Shown: positions 28,884 to 41,506 of the stretch, one piece after another
Position numbering within the stretch: position 1 is the first letter of the stretch
How the letters are laid out: every line of letters starts with the position of its first letter
Source of the DNA: Zonotrichia leucophrys gambelii
Taxonomy: Eukaryota; Chordata; Aves; Passeriformes; Passerellidae
Reading direction: 5' to 3'
Length of the DNA: 64,000 nt
Assembly: GCF_028769735.1 (NCBI RefSeq)
Contig: NC_088170.1
Span: 63,403,085-63,467,084, forward strand
Made by a program: the position numbers and the translations under genes
The notes under the pieces: generated by a model
The model's database searches: none
Told to the model about the DNA's origin: nothing
What the model saw: only the letters and a program-made list of their open reading frames with translations

Positions 28884-29025
28884 AGAATCACATAATCACA
28901 GAATATTCTGAGTTGGAAGGGACCCACAGGGATCATCAGGTCCAGCTCCTCAGTGAATGGCCCACAGGGGGACTGAACACACAGCCTTGGTGCTGTTAAC
29001 ACCATCCTCACTGAGGCTGTTCAGC
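28884..29025 (-). mobile_element. tRNA-Ile-headed SINE with CR1-type tail (TguSINE1-like)
   Basis: Read on the minus strand, the first ~70 bases match a tRNA-Ile(AAT) gene from end to end. There is a decayed A box (CAGCCTCAGTGAGG for TAGCTCAGTTGG), the anticodon-region block GGTGTTAACAGCACCAAGG, a B box TGTTCAGTCCC, and an acceptor arm ending GGGCCA. Next come a short linker and a CR1 3' tail whose plus-strand reading includes TTCTGAGTTGGAAGGGACCC and GGGATCATC. It ends in a degenerate ATTCTGTGATT-type microsatellite. This head-plus-tail structure is that of TguSINE1 from zebra finch, which is thought to borrow CR1 machinery for retrotransposition. The copy is diverged and surely inactive. 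Subfamily naming is from memory; the tRNA and CR1 parts are directly visible. Confidence 0.82.
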
Positions 29026-30104
29026 TTATCTGTAACACACAGCAAGAAGGTATTAGATGGCTAATGCTGTAAAGGTGGGATGGAAAAACCCTACTTAGAT
29101 TAGGGGCAGCAGTCTTCTTTGATTTCTGCAGATGAAATTAAGAAAAGTTCTATCACCACCTTCACTGAATTATTCCAGATCAGCTTGTGGGAGAAGTTGC
29201 ATTAACCCTATCATAGCCATGTTTGAACATCCAATATTCAGGAGTGATAGTAGTGTAAATGAGTAAATATGAGTCAAGTGACTTCAAATTTACAGTGCAT
29301 TTCCAAAAGCAGATTTAGCTTATTCATCCTTCAAGCTATCCTAATTCCTTGTACAGGGTGTTTTCTACCTTAGATGTCTGAGAAATACACAACCTAGTTA
29401 AACAATGGGGAAGGTAAATACCTACAGCAATAAACCTTTGACTATGACGAATAAATTCATATAAAATTTAAAGTTCCTATTCCAGCTCAGACTGCTCTTG
29501 TAGCTCCCCTCTGTTTTATAGCTGCATAAAGGAACCATTAAGGTCTATTCAGTAAATTCTCATACACCTCTCTAACAGATTAGGTTTCTTTATATATTTT
29601 ACATGGTAGTAAAAAAATAAATAAAGAGGGGTATTAAACTACAATAAATGACATCAAAGTAAAGTTACAGTTCAGATTTAAGCCCTTGTCAACTCAGGAA
29701 GTTCAAAGTGAAGTTTCTGCCCTGCCTGGGAGACGGTGCTATTCTCCCTGGAACAATAGCAAGAGGCACATTGATTTCCATCTCAGGCTCCTTCCTTTGT
29801 CCAACTGTGCTCAAGCACAGCTGCACAGGTACACCATTATGTGTGGAAATGTCATATCTGCTCCTTTGATATTCTGAACTTAGCAAGAGTTTGCTTTGGT
29901 GAGTATTCGGTTTTCCTGGTTTATGTGACTCTGGGACAAAAAAGCTTCCCACAAACCTGTAATAAACCAACTTTAATAGCTTTGGATGACTTGCAGAGAC
30001 TCTAAATCTCAGCACATGGGTATGACAAAGAGGGGATCAGGGAAAGTGTGTGTGCACAGAATGCAGTTTGGGTTGGCCTCCATATGAGACTTGGGTGACA
30101 GACT

Positions 30105-30152
30105 CCCATTCCCATTCCCATTCCCATTCCCATTCCCATTCCCATTCCCATT
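30105..30152 (+). repeat. (CCCATT)n hexanucleotide array
   Basis: Eight perfect tandem copies of CCCATT (48 bp). It is translatable as Ser-His or Pro-Phe dipeptides on the plus strand, which creates spurious open frames of about 90-110 codons here. It marks the left edge of a GC-richer segment. Confidence 0.98.
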
Positions 30153-30159
30153 GTGTTTC

Positions 30160-30470
30160 CCCATTCCTGCTCTCACAGGACAGCTTCAGTGGCATTCAGG
30201 CCCCACTGCCTGTGAAGCCTGGCAGGCAGCTCTGCTGGTCCCGACACAGGTGGCTACATCAACCCCAGCACAAAGCAGCTCCCCAGCCCCTTGGCTGGAG
30301 CCTGGGATGCCTTGGGTGTCTCCAGCTGGGCTTGCCCCGCTTGGCACCACTGTCTCCCCCTGCTAGACCCCCAGGATAGCTCTGCATTGATGGAGGGGAG
30401 GTCTGTGCCAGCAGGACTGCAGAGTCCAAGGCACTGCGAGGGAGACAAAGGCGACAAAAGGCACGCAGTG
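30160..30470. other. GC-richer intronic segment beside the hexamer array
   Basis: Clearly richer in G and C than the flanking intron, with scattered CpG and several CCAGC/GCTGG blocks. Overlapping open frames exist on both strands, which is what GC-richer, stop-poor sequence produces by chance. No protein family was recognised in any of them. It could be an unrecognised repeat or a regulatory element. Confidence 0.5.
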
Positions 30471-30474
30471 TCCC

Positions 30475-30551
30475 ACAAAATACAGCAGGCAGGAGAAAAT
30501 ACAAAATACAGCAGACAGGAGAAAACACAAAATAAGCAGGCAGGAGAAAGC
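30475..30551 (+). repeat. Three-unit 26-bp tandem repeat
   Basis: Three head-to-tail units at 30475-30500, 30501-30526 and 30527-30551. Each begins ACAAAATA, contains GCAGRCAGGAGAAA, and differs from its neighbours by one to three bases. The third unit lacks one C. It lies about 320 bp from the hexamer array. Confidence 0.93.
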
Positions 30552-33500
30552 ATCCACCATAGGAAGAGGAGGTAACCCATAGGCAGAAGCTAAGAGGAAA
30601 AAATTCTCAAGCTCAACATTCTCAGGGAAGCTCAACACTGTGCCTGTATGTGAGTCCAGCCGCCCAGTGCTTCTGTATCCATTTTTATTTTCCCCAAGAA
30701 AGGGATGTTGTTCAAAGGGAATATATTCTGGACATATCTATACCCTTTGGATATTGTTCTTCATCAAGTAAAACAGATGAAGAAAGAAAACCAGACTTTA
30801 AATATTCTTTTCCATGTGGAAATAAGTTTTTTTTTTCAAACCCAAGAGCACGGTGTTGTAGGAGTTTAAATACTTTTAGCCTAATAATGTGGATACAAAT
30901 TAATGCAAGGTTTGAAAAGTTCTATTTAGGCAAGAAAGTATTACTTGGATGAGTTATGAAAATAAATGTTAAAGAAGAGCACTGGGATCATCACAGTGAC
31001 TCATTATAAATTCTTGCTTCTAATAATCTTGTTCATTATAGTCAGTAGCTTAATACTAGAAAACCTTTCTTGTCTATATGAAGCTAAACACTGGTTTATG
31101 CCCTAAAGGTTGAGTTTATATATACATACATACAGCAGAAAGCATGAGTGCTTGCATATGGCATAGAATATTTGAAGTGGATATTCAAAGGGAAAATTAG
31201 GTACATCATGTGGGAGTTCCTGCAGTCCTCAAAAATACCCATTCATTTATCTGCCTACCCCTGGAGAGGATTAATCTTCATTTATGTTTCAATAAATGCT
31301 CTAAGGTTTCCATAAGAGCTGTAGGTTCTGCCTTTGGCCTTGTACAGAAGTGCTGCTATCTTAAAATCCAAGAAACTAAATCCCTAAATCGCATCTGAGA
31401 CCTTCTAGCACAGCCTGCAAAGTGTTCCTCTCTTTTCTGACAGAAAGAACTTCTTTAGACAGCTACTTTTTCATGTAAATGACTGGATTTGCTGGATCTG
31501 TGTCTGCAAACAGTTGTGATGGCATGATTCCCAACAACTTCCAAAGGATGGCCAAAGAAATGGTAGCATGTACAGTAGCTGAAGCAGCCACCACAAACCT
31601 CAGGCACAACCCAGTTTGTTTCTTTCTTTGAAGGAATGTGGACCATAACCTTCACCAAAGCCCAAGCAGCTCCCACAGGTTTCCTTAGTTTGGTGCATAA
31701 ATGCACCAGGGTATCCAACTGGAGCCATTCTACCTTACCTCTGGGAGTTACAGGTACCTTTGGCACCTGAGAGAACATGCCCCAGAAATTCACTGGGCAT
31801 TCCTAAGTGAGACAAAGGATTGAATTCAGGTACCATAAACCTTCTTACACTTTCTCTAGACTAGACTGAGGAAATTGTGGGGTTCAGATCCTCAGTCCCA
31901 CACTGATGATTTATTGAAATGAAAGTGGCTAAAAGAATTGCACCATACTATGGTAATGCAGCCACAGCACTACCTCAGCTGCAAATTCTCCTGTGCTAAA
32001 GTCTTACTTGTTAAACAAGTTAAGAAATTATTAGATTGTCAATTACATTCAGAGTGTGAATTAAAGTCAAAGAGTTCCAGTGTGTCTGGACAGGCATGGG
32101 AACTCAAAATTTTAATTCCAAATTCTATAGCAGCTATAAGGGCAGAGGGCCTGTCTTGAGGAGGAGATAAAGTGTTAATTAGGTTTTCCAGAAAGGCACC
32201 CACTATATGAAGATCAATGTATCTGACTTACAAACCAAACATGCAGATTTATTTTTTAAGAGTTTTCTGATATTTATATATCGAGTTGATAGAAGGGCTT
32301 ATGCAGAGAGAGATTAGCCTGAAAAAATAAATTATAAAGAAAATGTCTGCAACCAAAAGAATAAGAGCCAAATGCAGAAAGATTGAAAAACAAACAGTAG
32401 AGATATGTAACACTGATTAGGCTGTGTTATGCAGACTTTTCCCGGACAGTTACAAAAATAAAGTCCATCCATCTGTCAAAACATCTGCTCCGCGTATGAA
32501 AATTAAAACAGAATTTAGGTGGGTTTTATGAGTTTCCAGTAATTATCTCTTCTCCAGAAGCCTGGAAGTTACATCCTTCGATCTGGATTACTAATTCAGC
32601 AAAGAGCTTTTAATGACATCTTTTTAAGTTGAAAGACAAGTCCCTGTGACTAACTAATATCCAGATTTTTCTCCTTATTTTAAGAAAGTGGTTTCATTTT
32701 TTTTAAACTAATAGCAATGTCCATACTGCTTCTCAGCAGCAAATGCAAATGGCCAGATTATGCAGGGCAATAAGTAGTAGGCTAAATGATCCTTTATAGT
32801 ATCATTAGCTTCAACAGTTTTCTGCTGATTTAATCCAGATAAACATCAGACCCAGTAATACATTCTTCCTTTATATCAGTCTTCCCACATAGCCAAGTGA
32901 TTAAAATATTATAAGATTCTGTCTGAACTGGATGGACAAGAGGATTTAGAACTATCATCTAACAGCTGGACAAGCAAAATAAATACATGTTTTGTCTTAA
33001 ATCAAAATGGATGGACAGCTTTCATATAAAGTCCCATGCATGAGGTTAATTATTATGTTTACTTTTTTCTTCCTTTTTCTGTCCCATTAGTTGAATTTTC
33101 AAGTGATGAGGTCAGGGACATCCATGGAGAATAAGTAATCCCCAATATTACTGCTGTCATTCAAATTTATCACACTGCTGAAAGATATTCTGGACTTATC
33201 AGGGAGCTTTTTTACTTCTCTCTTTTGCTGGTGGGCTACTGCTGACTGCCATCACTTCAGTCAGTACTGGCAGATATCTTTTTCAGCATGGAGCAGCATT
33301 GTTTCAAGGAAAATATTTCTAAAGTGTTAGTGCAATAAATATACGTGTGATTGCCATGTACACAGATGATGGATTCTCATCTAGACCCAGGAAAGACTTC
33401 AACATGTCAGTAAATATGGGTGAGGAGGCCTCTTCACTCTGCTTCATGTGTGCTTTCACAGCTCCTCTTGTTTGGGTGCAAGATTTTGTAAAATGCAGGA

Positions 33501-36496
33501 CCATTATTTAAAAAATATTGCTGTGTCCCTCTTTTTATTACAGTAACATTTGGAAAAATACTGGTCCAAGTGCACAGTTGGCTCAAACACACCCAGAATA
33601 AGCAGTGAACAAAGCAAATTATTGGAGTCCTGTTAAAAGGAAATGGTCTTTTAAAATTTTATTTTATTGGAGTAAGCTGGTTGGCGACAGTGTTGCACAG
33701 CTATTGTGGTAATGCTGGCAGGAACAGGAAAGTCCCAGGTACTGGGAGCTGTGTGCAGGCCCTGATGGGTGGGGAAATCCTGCCTGGCACCTGCACTCCA
33801 TGAGATAACCCTCCAGCTGAACCTGTATAGGCAGGTGCGTGATTTTAGAGAGGGGGAGGAAGGCTGGCATGAAAACATTTGCAAACTGTGATTTGTGACT
33901 CTGTACCCTTTGCAGCTGGGATCAATACCATCATCTACATCCCCTTTTTTGTCATTATTGCTCCTGGCAATTAGCAGGATCAATGTTTTATAGTCCTACC
34001 CCCTGAAAAAGGTGGTCTGCAGTGCTGAGTGAAGCAAGTTGAGCAGCTGAAGTATTGAGGTCTGTGTTACAGAAAGGGCTCTCTATTAACTTACTTCTGC
34101 CTGGTTACATCCCCCATTTCATAAAGCCTCACAAGCAGTGTCCATTCCATCGCACATACACACACAAATCCAATACAAACTAAGATTATACCTAATTTTT
34201 CAAAGCTGACAGATCCCTGGATTCAGTGGCCCTTATGCAGGGCTGTGATCTACAGAACTTTATATGGTATTGTGATTTGGGGGATCTGACTCCTCTGAAA
34301 ATATCATAAATGACTCCACTCTTAGACATGGTAACCACTGCCAGCATTACACAGGAATCATTGATAGTTTCATATCTAAATTTTCCTCTGGCTGACAAGA
34401 TATGCCCTGAGAAACATCAGACTGATGAGGGCTGATAAGACATTTTTGGTTGCATAGTTCAGATGTATACTGCGTACAGATATATACTGTGCTCCCAGTT
34501 ATCTTTCCAAGTAAGCTATGCCTGTTATGTGTCTGATTTTTTTGATATGACAAGAGTTCTTGAGAATATTTAAAGTGTATAATTTACTCAAGTTGCAGGA
34601 TGTCTGCATGAATTTAAACCATTAAAGCAACAAGGCAAGAAAAGAGAAGTGAAGAAAGCAGATGATTAAAAAGAGCCAGCCAAAAAAAAAGGCAGATATA
34701 TCCTGATTCCTTTCAAGCCACAAAACTGCAAGCCATATTAGCAAACAGTTGTACTGTCAGCACACTTGCACAGCAGATGGAAAGCTTCTCTGGTTCTGCC
34801 TTTGTGTTAGTGAGGGCAAACAAAAAATGTCTCCCTGCCTTTCCCACCTGGAAATCTGGGTCACCACTGGTATTTGGTAATTTGGCCCAGGGTTTACCAG
34901 CAAAGCCAAGCATGGATGTGGCTGAGCTGGGTGGGATATTCCCTAGGGTCCATCCTGAAAACAATCTTAATCCAGAAGCCATTAAAAGCAGTCATTAGAA
35001 GCTATGCTTTGTAGATGCCTCCCTTGACACATCAGACCTCTAAACCTTTGTCATTAGCACTAACCATTTGACCCAGTGATCTTTGGAAGTAAAACTTTTA
35101 CAACTTTTTCTGCATTCAGTATGTTCAAACTACAAGGCATGGATCAAGCCCTGAAATTTTTGTTCAGAAGATGCATATAATAAATGTTCCAGACCTGTGA
35201 ACAGCTAGAGGGATGCCAAGAAAAGGCTTCAGCACAAAATACCTGTTTTAATGACTATGTCATATTTTTTACATCTGGTTAATGCACAGTTAACAAGACA
35301 AACCAAAGTCTTCTATGGATGTAGTCCAGCAAATAAGTGGGTTTTTGGGTTTTGCAGGCACAGAATGACTGTTGTACATGAAACCTTTCCATAAGTTCTA
35401 GCAAGCTTCCCTTATTTTGAATCATTGTATTTTTCAGCAGTATGAACTGTGAGAACAAAATAATTTTTTTTAAGAAAAAGAAGAATATTTTGGAAATAAA
35501 TCAAAATATTGGGAAGCTTTGAGGTCAAGCAGAAGCCCGTTCTTTTCTGACCATAACTTTTAAAAAATCTCTTTTGTTCTATAGAATAAACTTGCCCCAC
35601 AATGTGAGCACAGCTTTATTAGCAAAGAAATGAACATTTATGTTGGGTTTCAGCTCAGGCAGTCTCACCAAGCCCAGCAGCAATTTAAGTTGCAACCACA
35701 GCCTAGATCTAAGGACTCTCTCCCATCTATCTCTTCCATCTGGGTGGAGTAATCACCTGTCTCCTGCAGAAATCAGATTACACCCCTCCTTTCCGAATTG
35801 GATCAACACCTGCTAATTGGGTGGAGTATTTCAGACAAACAGGTTGCCAAGCCTGTTACAGGCACGTAGGGTACTGAGGCTCCAGATCAGTCAGCTTCTA
35901 TTTTCATTTTTCTTTTTTTTTCAGAAGAGTATAGACATATCCTCTAATGACTTCCACTCACAGCCATCTCAGATAAGCACACTCCAAACCTGTGTGTTGA
36001 AAGTGAAGGTGAAGCCATGAAGTGTTGAAATGAAGCAAAAGGCTGTGGCATCTCCAAGGGGCAGCTTCTTAGCAGCGTGTGTGACTGTAAATAAATACTC
36101 TGTGTAAGCTACTCCAGGAGGTTACACATGTCTCACTGAGGGAAGCTGGAAATTTCTGTGGGGATATTAAACTGCTTTGACACCACAGAGAGATGCTGAA
36201 CCAGAGAAACCTTAAGTGACAGAAGTTTAAAATTCCCACTCAGTAAAATCTTGGCACCCAAGTGAAATTGCTGAAATGTGAATTTGCTGAATGTTTTTGG
36301 TGGGTATTTTGTTATCTTTTTGTTGGTTGGATTTTTTTTCCGTCTACATATATATTTATGATGCATGTATACTAACCTAAAGTTTTTGGAAAATGTTAAT
36401 CCAAAGGGAATTACCTAAAGGAATATGAGATGATTTGATAATTTAAAACAACAGAGATTCCACCATTCAGTCAGAAGAAGAATAAACAAATAAAAC

Positions 36497-36512
36497 AAAA
36501 AAAAAAAAAAAA
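36497..36512 (+). repeat. 16-base A tract in A-rich sequence
   Basis: A run of 16 A within an A-rich stretch from about 36480 to 36530 that also contains AAGAAG and AACAAATAAA motifs. No element body is recognised next to it. Confidence 0.9.
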
Positions 36513-39500
36513 GAAGAAAAAATAGCATATTATTTTCTAGGTTATTTTAAGAACTTTCCCTTTAGTTCTCTGAGTTACTACAAAAGAAAAAAAGACAATA
36601 CTTTAACTTGTGTGCAGCAGGGAGGAATTTAATAGACCTATTTTTGATATATGTAAGCAAGAGAACTACAGAAAAAAATTAGTTGTGGCCTAAATTAACA
36701 GTACTATAGTGACCACACCTTGAGTATAGAGGAATTGCAGTATATGTTTTTTCAGAGCAGATCTATTCTTAATTTTAAAATTAACTTTTATTGAAACAAT
36801 AGATAATGAAAAAGAAAAGAGACATGAAGCTAATTGAAGAAAAAATAGTGACTGGCACCAAAGAAAAGCCTTTTCTTTAACTTGATGAGCTTCAGACTGA
36901 AGCCCTGAAACAAAACAGGGACAAAACATATCTATAATTTCTACCAGTCATCCAGTTAATGTGTTTTTCTGGAAAGAAATGTATGAAGAGTAAATCTACT
37001 CTGTCCATCTTGGGGTGCAGTAAATCATAACATGGAATTACCCAACAGCATTTTGAAACAGCAATAGCTGGAAACTCAGCCATAAATAATTCTCAGACTT
37101 TGCCAAGGCCAAATGAGGGCTCATGAGGAACACATACTGATAGAAAATTAAACCCCATAACTTTGGGAAGATTTTTTTCCTTCATTTCTCCTTTACATTC
37201 ACTCTTCTAACTTTGTATTTCAAAAGCAACAAAGAAAACATTTCTGCAAGACTGAAATAAATCTGCTGAATATTAAATTTCCTTCAGAAGCAAATTTCTA
37301 TAGTCACACCTATAACAGAAAAATGAACCCAAAATTGGAAAATTAGCTTTCTCCTTGATCTATATCGATTTTTCCCCATACTGAAAGACTTAAATGACTT
37401 CCCATGATACATAAATGGTAAAATATGAAAATATGAACAACTGCCAACCTAATTCTTCCTCTGTACAAGGACAAAAGTTATTACCTTACAGTAACTGATT
37501 TTCCTTGGTCAGTTCATAGAAAGAAATATATGCAAATGCCTAATGAACACAAGCTGCAGGATCAGCATCTGAAATGAGCCATAAATGAGCCTTTATGCTG
37601 CTGTGTTGTGGGGGTCCATCCAAGAACTGGAGCTGGCACAACCAGAAGTTCCTGGGGGGTACTTGTCTCTTTGAGAGTTCCACAGGACTTTGAAATATTC
37701 ATATGCCTTTAACTCCTTTTTCACCAAGCCCAGTTCACCTCTGACTTGAAGTAGTTGTAGGTTTTGAGGGGTTTTTCCCCCCATCTTTCTCTTTTGTCTG
37801 TAGTCTGTGCACAGCAGTTTTCCAAAGCAGCAGTATTACAGCTGTGCACTGCTTACAAATGTCTCACTCTCTCCTCTCCCAAATGGTAAGGAATTATTTG
37901 GTAGGAAATTGTGTCCACATTAGAGAACCAAGAAGAAGCGATGAGCAGCCCTCAAGCTGAAAAACCCAGCATCCTAACTGGAAGAGTTGAGAGTAAGAAA
38001 GAATATGATCCAGCATATTTATCTTCCACATGTCACAAAAAACACTTTTCTTCTTGTAGCATGTTGTACTGAGAATAAATTCTGTCCCCAAACTCATTTG
38101 AGACCTGTTGTTTAGGATTTTTACTCATTTCCCCTCCTCTTCCCAGGGGACATTCACCTTTCTCTCTTCCCCAGGCTGGAAGGGCATCCTGGGTCTTTGG
38201 GCTTTGGTAAAGAATTTTCCTGCTGTGCTGGAGACAGGAAGCCAGAAAGGAAAAAGGGATGGCAATGAAGGTGGAGGAAACCTGGAAATTTGGCTGTAGA
38301 TGTCCTCCAAAGGAAGAACCCTGACAGAAAGGAATGAACTTCTCTTTGGCACACCCAAAGGGCCAGAGGTAATTTGACTGGAAAAACTGTGCCTGTCAGA
38401 TGAATTTAGAAACATGCTTTCTAGATCCAGCCAGCACTGTATATTTAATTTTCAGACTCCCTCTTCAGATCTTTGTTTATAATAACAGATGAAAAGAATT
38501 ACTTTTACTTTCTGCCTTTATGTTCTTCTATTTTCCCTAAGGCAACAACAGTAATAAAATGAGTTAAAGGGACTCATGTTCAATTATAGCCAACTATGTT
38601 TTTTCCAAAATATCACCAGATATGGCTGAGGGACACTTGTTGAGTCACTTTTTACTTTCTGGGTTCTTTTGCGTTTTTTTCTTTCCAAATAAAATCATTG
38701 CATGCTGATGGATCCATAAACCTAAAGATCAATCAGAGGATTGATCTTCCTATATTTTAGGAAAGGGATGGAAAACTTTAAAGAAACCATAAAATAAGAT
38801 CACATATGAGCATTTTGGCTTTAAATATTACTGTAACAAATGAGATGTGATGAGAACAATCACAGTCATGTGATTGTATTTGCATGAACAATACATTGAA
38901 TTATAAGTGCTAGCTACACTTTAATGCAAAGAAGCATGCACAGAATATGGCTATGTCATAAAATATGTGTAAAGAGCCTTACTGCTCTGTCACTGGAAAT
39001 AGGATTCTGATCTAAAGTGATTCCAAATTGCTGTCAAGAGAACTATTAAGTATAAAAAAGTTAAGCACAGTTGGAATCAGGTGAGAGATAATAACTAGGT
39101 AAAATTTAATTCCAATTAAACAGCCCAGGTAGATGCCTATCTCCTTTTATTATTATAATCCAGTCAGTGCTTACCCACATGCAAATGTGCTGGTATACTT
39201 CAGCTGTGCACACAGAAGTGTAACTCTTTCTGGACCAGGATGGAGTAACTCTCTGTGAATGTGACAGAGCAGATGGAGAAACTTGCTGGTACCAAGGAAA
39301 AGTTCTTGGCACTCTTTGTAATTGTGTGTACATCAATGTGTATTTCTCACCTGAAACATCCAGGGAGAAGCTGATACCTCACAGTGTGCAAAGTGTGTGT
39401 CTGTCATTGTGCAGCTTGTCCTATGTGACTTTGTTAAAGCACCTGCTGAAATTTTATACATTTATGCATGTCAAGGCCAGAAGGGACGGTTTCAACAATT

Positions 39501-40619
39501 TAATTTGACCTGGAATCTTTAAAAGCGGCTATATAAATTGGATAGTCAAATTGCACTTGAAAGTAACATCCTGAGGTGCCCTTCAGAAACACATTTTTTA
39601 AGCTTTCAGGTAATAGAAACCTATTGTACCCTTTAATAGGAATTACTCTGATTAATTGTGTAATTTGTGAACTACTGCTACAGTGCAAATCTAATGCAGA
39701 GATTTATTGACTAAACAGCCAAAGCAGCCAAAACTTTCAAAGCAATGACAAATTAACAGTTTGAGGACTAAATGAGGTTTCCAGTCAGGAACTTTTCCTT
39801 GCTGTATTCCTACCTACAAAACTAACTAGTGTTTCTGATAACTTTTGTAAACCACCAAGCTCTGCTTTGCTGGTTTATCCTATCTCAGGAATGTCAAAAT
39901 AGAATTGTAGCCACTTTTTTTTTTTTTTTCTTTTTCTGTTAGTTACCCATTATTTATGCCACATTTAATGCAGAGGTTGCCATGTGTATTTGTAGGTGAC
40001 TGTTGTATTTTTAAATGAAATATTGAGGCTCACCAGTGAGGAATATTACTAGCAGCATGACTGTTCTGTAAGTTTAGTATAAAAGCTGAGAATTATTCTG
40101 TAGAGATTTTGTCTTCTTTGATCATTGCCAAGGTCTGGCCAGGAACCATGAGAAATATTCACAGGACTAACAGAAACCAGAATAGATCAAATAAGACACT
40201 GAAGTCCAGAATAGAAAGAAATCCTCACAGAATTACTCATTTAGTTGAATTACGTAAGCAAATATCCTATTTATTATTTATAGCCTTTAATTTTTCATGA
40301 ACAATGTTACTTTGGTGCTTGTGATACTCTATACTGAGGAAATGGAAATATATTGTAATACTAAGTAGTTACACGGGTCAGTAATTACGATTTTATTGGA
40401 AAAAAAATCTATATTTTAGCAGTTAACCTTTTTCAGAGAAGTCCTGCTTTAATAAGTATTGCATAGCTCAGGGGGGGGAGTTTTTCAGCAACTCTTCTCA
40501 ACTTACTCATTCGGAAAAAAATCCAAAGCACACTTTAAAAGTTTTATCTACCTAAACAGTGAGTAAAGATTAAGTAATTGACATATTCTAAGCCCTTTAA
40601 AAACAGAAATTAAAATGGC

Positions 40620-40925
40620 TGTTTAAGCAACAGAGGGGCAGCAGGAGAGCAGGAATGGGCCCCGTTGGCTGCTCCCCTCAAATCCCGCGTGGACCATCCT
40701 GAGCCAGAACCTGCTGTGCTGACACGGGCATGACTGACAGCATCAGGACCAGGAATCCCTCTGAAGGAGCAAAAACAACGCTGAATTACCTCTTCTAATG
40801 ATGAGGGGAAATCTCAGAGGTCATTGCTGAGGTCAGCAGTGGGGCAGGGCCGGGGCTGTGCTTGTGCTGCAGCTGCTGCAGCGCACCTGGCCCATTAGTG
40901 GGGGCTGCATTTTCAGCACTGACTT
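40620..40925. other. GC-richer intronic island
   Basis: About 300 bases of GC-richer sequence with a few CpGs and the motif run GCTGCAGCTGCTGCAGCGCA, which contains overlapping CAGCTG E-box sequences and CTGCAG palindromes. A CACCTG E-box follows it. It lies inside the 16.5 kb intron about 2.2 kb from the 63-nt exon on the downstream side. No repeat family or coding frame was recognised. Confidence 0.5.
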
Positions 40926-41476
40926 ACCCTGGAGATCAATAATTAAAAGGAGAGGTTTTTTTTAAAAAAATAGACCTCAATGCAGAAGTATAGGCTGTCA
41001 TGTAGAAAGTTTTGAACCACCACAAGTGAGGAGTATATAATATCTTAGAAGTGGTACATGCTGAAAGCAGTATTATATCGAGCCTGGTTTATAAGTCGCT
41101 TTATTTGTCCTCTTTTTCTCCTGTTCCCTCTAATCAGAGTTTGTTGAGTTATTTTTATGGCCTTTATATTTCACACTCCCAAGGTACTGACAATGGCTTT
41201 AAGAAATAAATAAGAGAGGAAAAGTAAGATTTTTTTAAATTATCTGTACTTAGAGCTAAAGAAGTTGCATTAAATATGTTACTTGTAATGCACTGGTTTT
41301 TGGCATGGTAGCTGTAAATATTTAAAGACAATGTTCTGATCACATCAAGATATGTATTCCCTCTTTATAGCATCCTAAATATTTTTTTTATTTCTCACCT
41401 ACTACTGTAGAGAGCCCTAAAATTACAAAAAAACAAAAAACAACACTCCCCCCAAAAAAGCAAAACCACCCCAAAC

Positions 41477-41506
41477 AACCTTACAGGATCTAACCTTACA
41501 GGATCG
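41477..41506 (+). repeat. 15-bp tandem duplication
   Basis: AACCTTACAGGATCT is followed directly by AACCTTACAGGATCG. The near-identity suggests a recent small duplication. Confidence 0.9.

Noticed and set aside
28955..29025. A functional tRNA-Ile gene
   Set aside because: The A and B boxes are mutated, the stems no longer pair well and the sequence is fused to a CR1 tail, so it is the head of a SINE.
29689..30015. 108-codon minus-strand frame as a gene
   Set aside because: No recognised domain, overlapping frame on the other strand, and no splice or polyadenylation support.
30050..30379. Coding frames of about 90-110 codons with Ser-His or Pro-Phe repeats
   Set aside because: They arise from translation of the CCCATT array and the GC-richer sequence after it. 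Competing frames exist on both strands and no family matches.
33651..33983. 110-codon minus-strand frame as a gene
   Set aside because: No recognised homology; a second minus-strand frame overlaps it, as expected for chance frames in slightly GC-richer intron.
35641..36127. Possible solo LTR, from TGTTGGGTTT to a TTACACA end with an AATAAA inside
   Set aside because: No matching target-site duplication was found, and I could not recognise an LTR family. Ends of TG and CA are common by chance.
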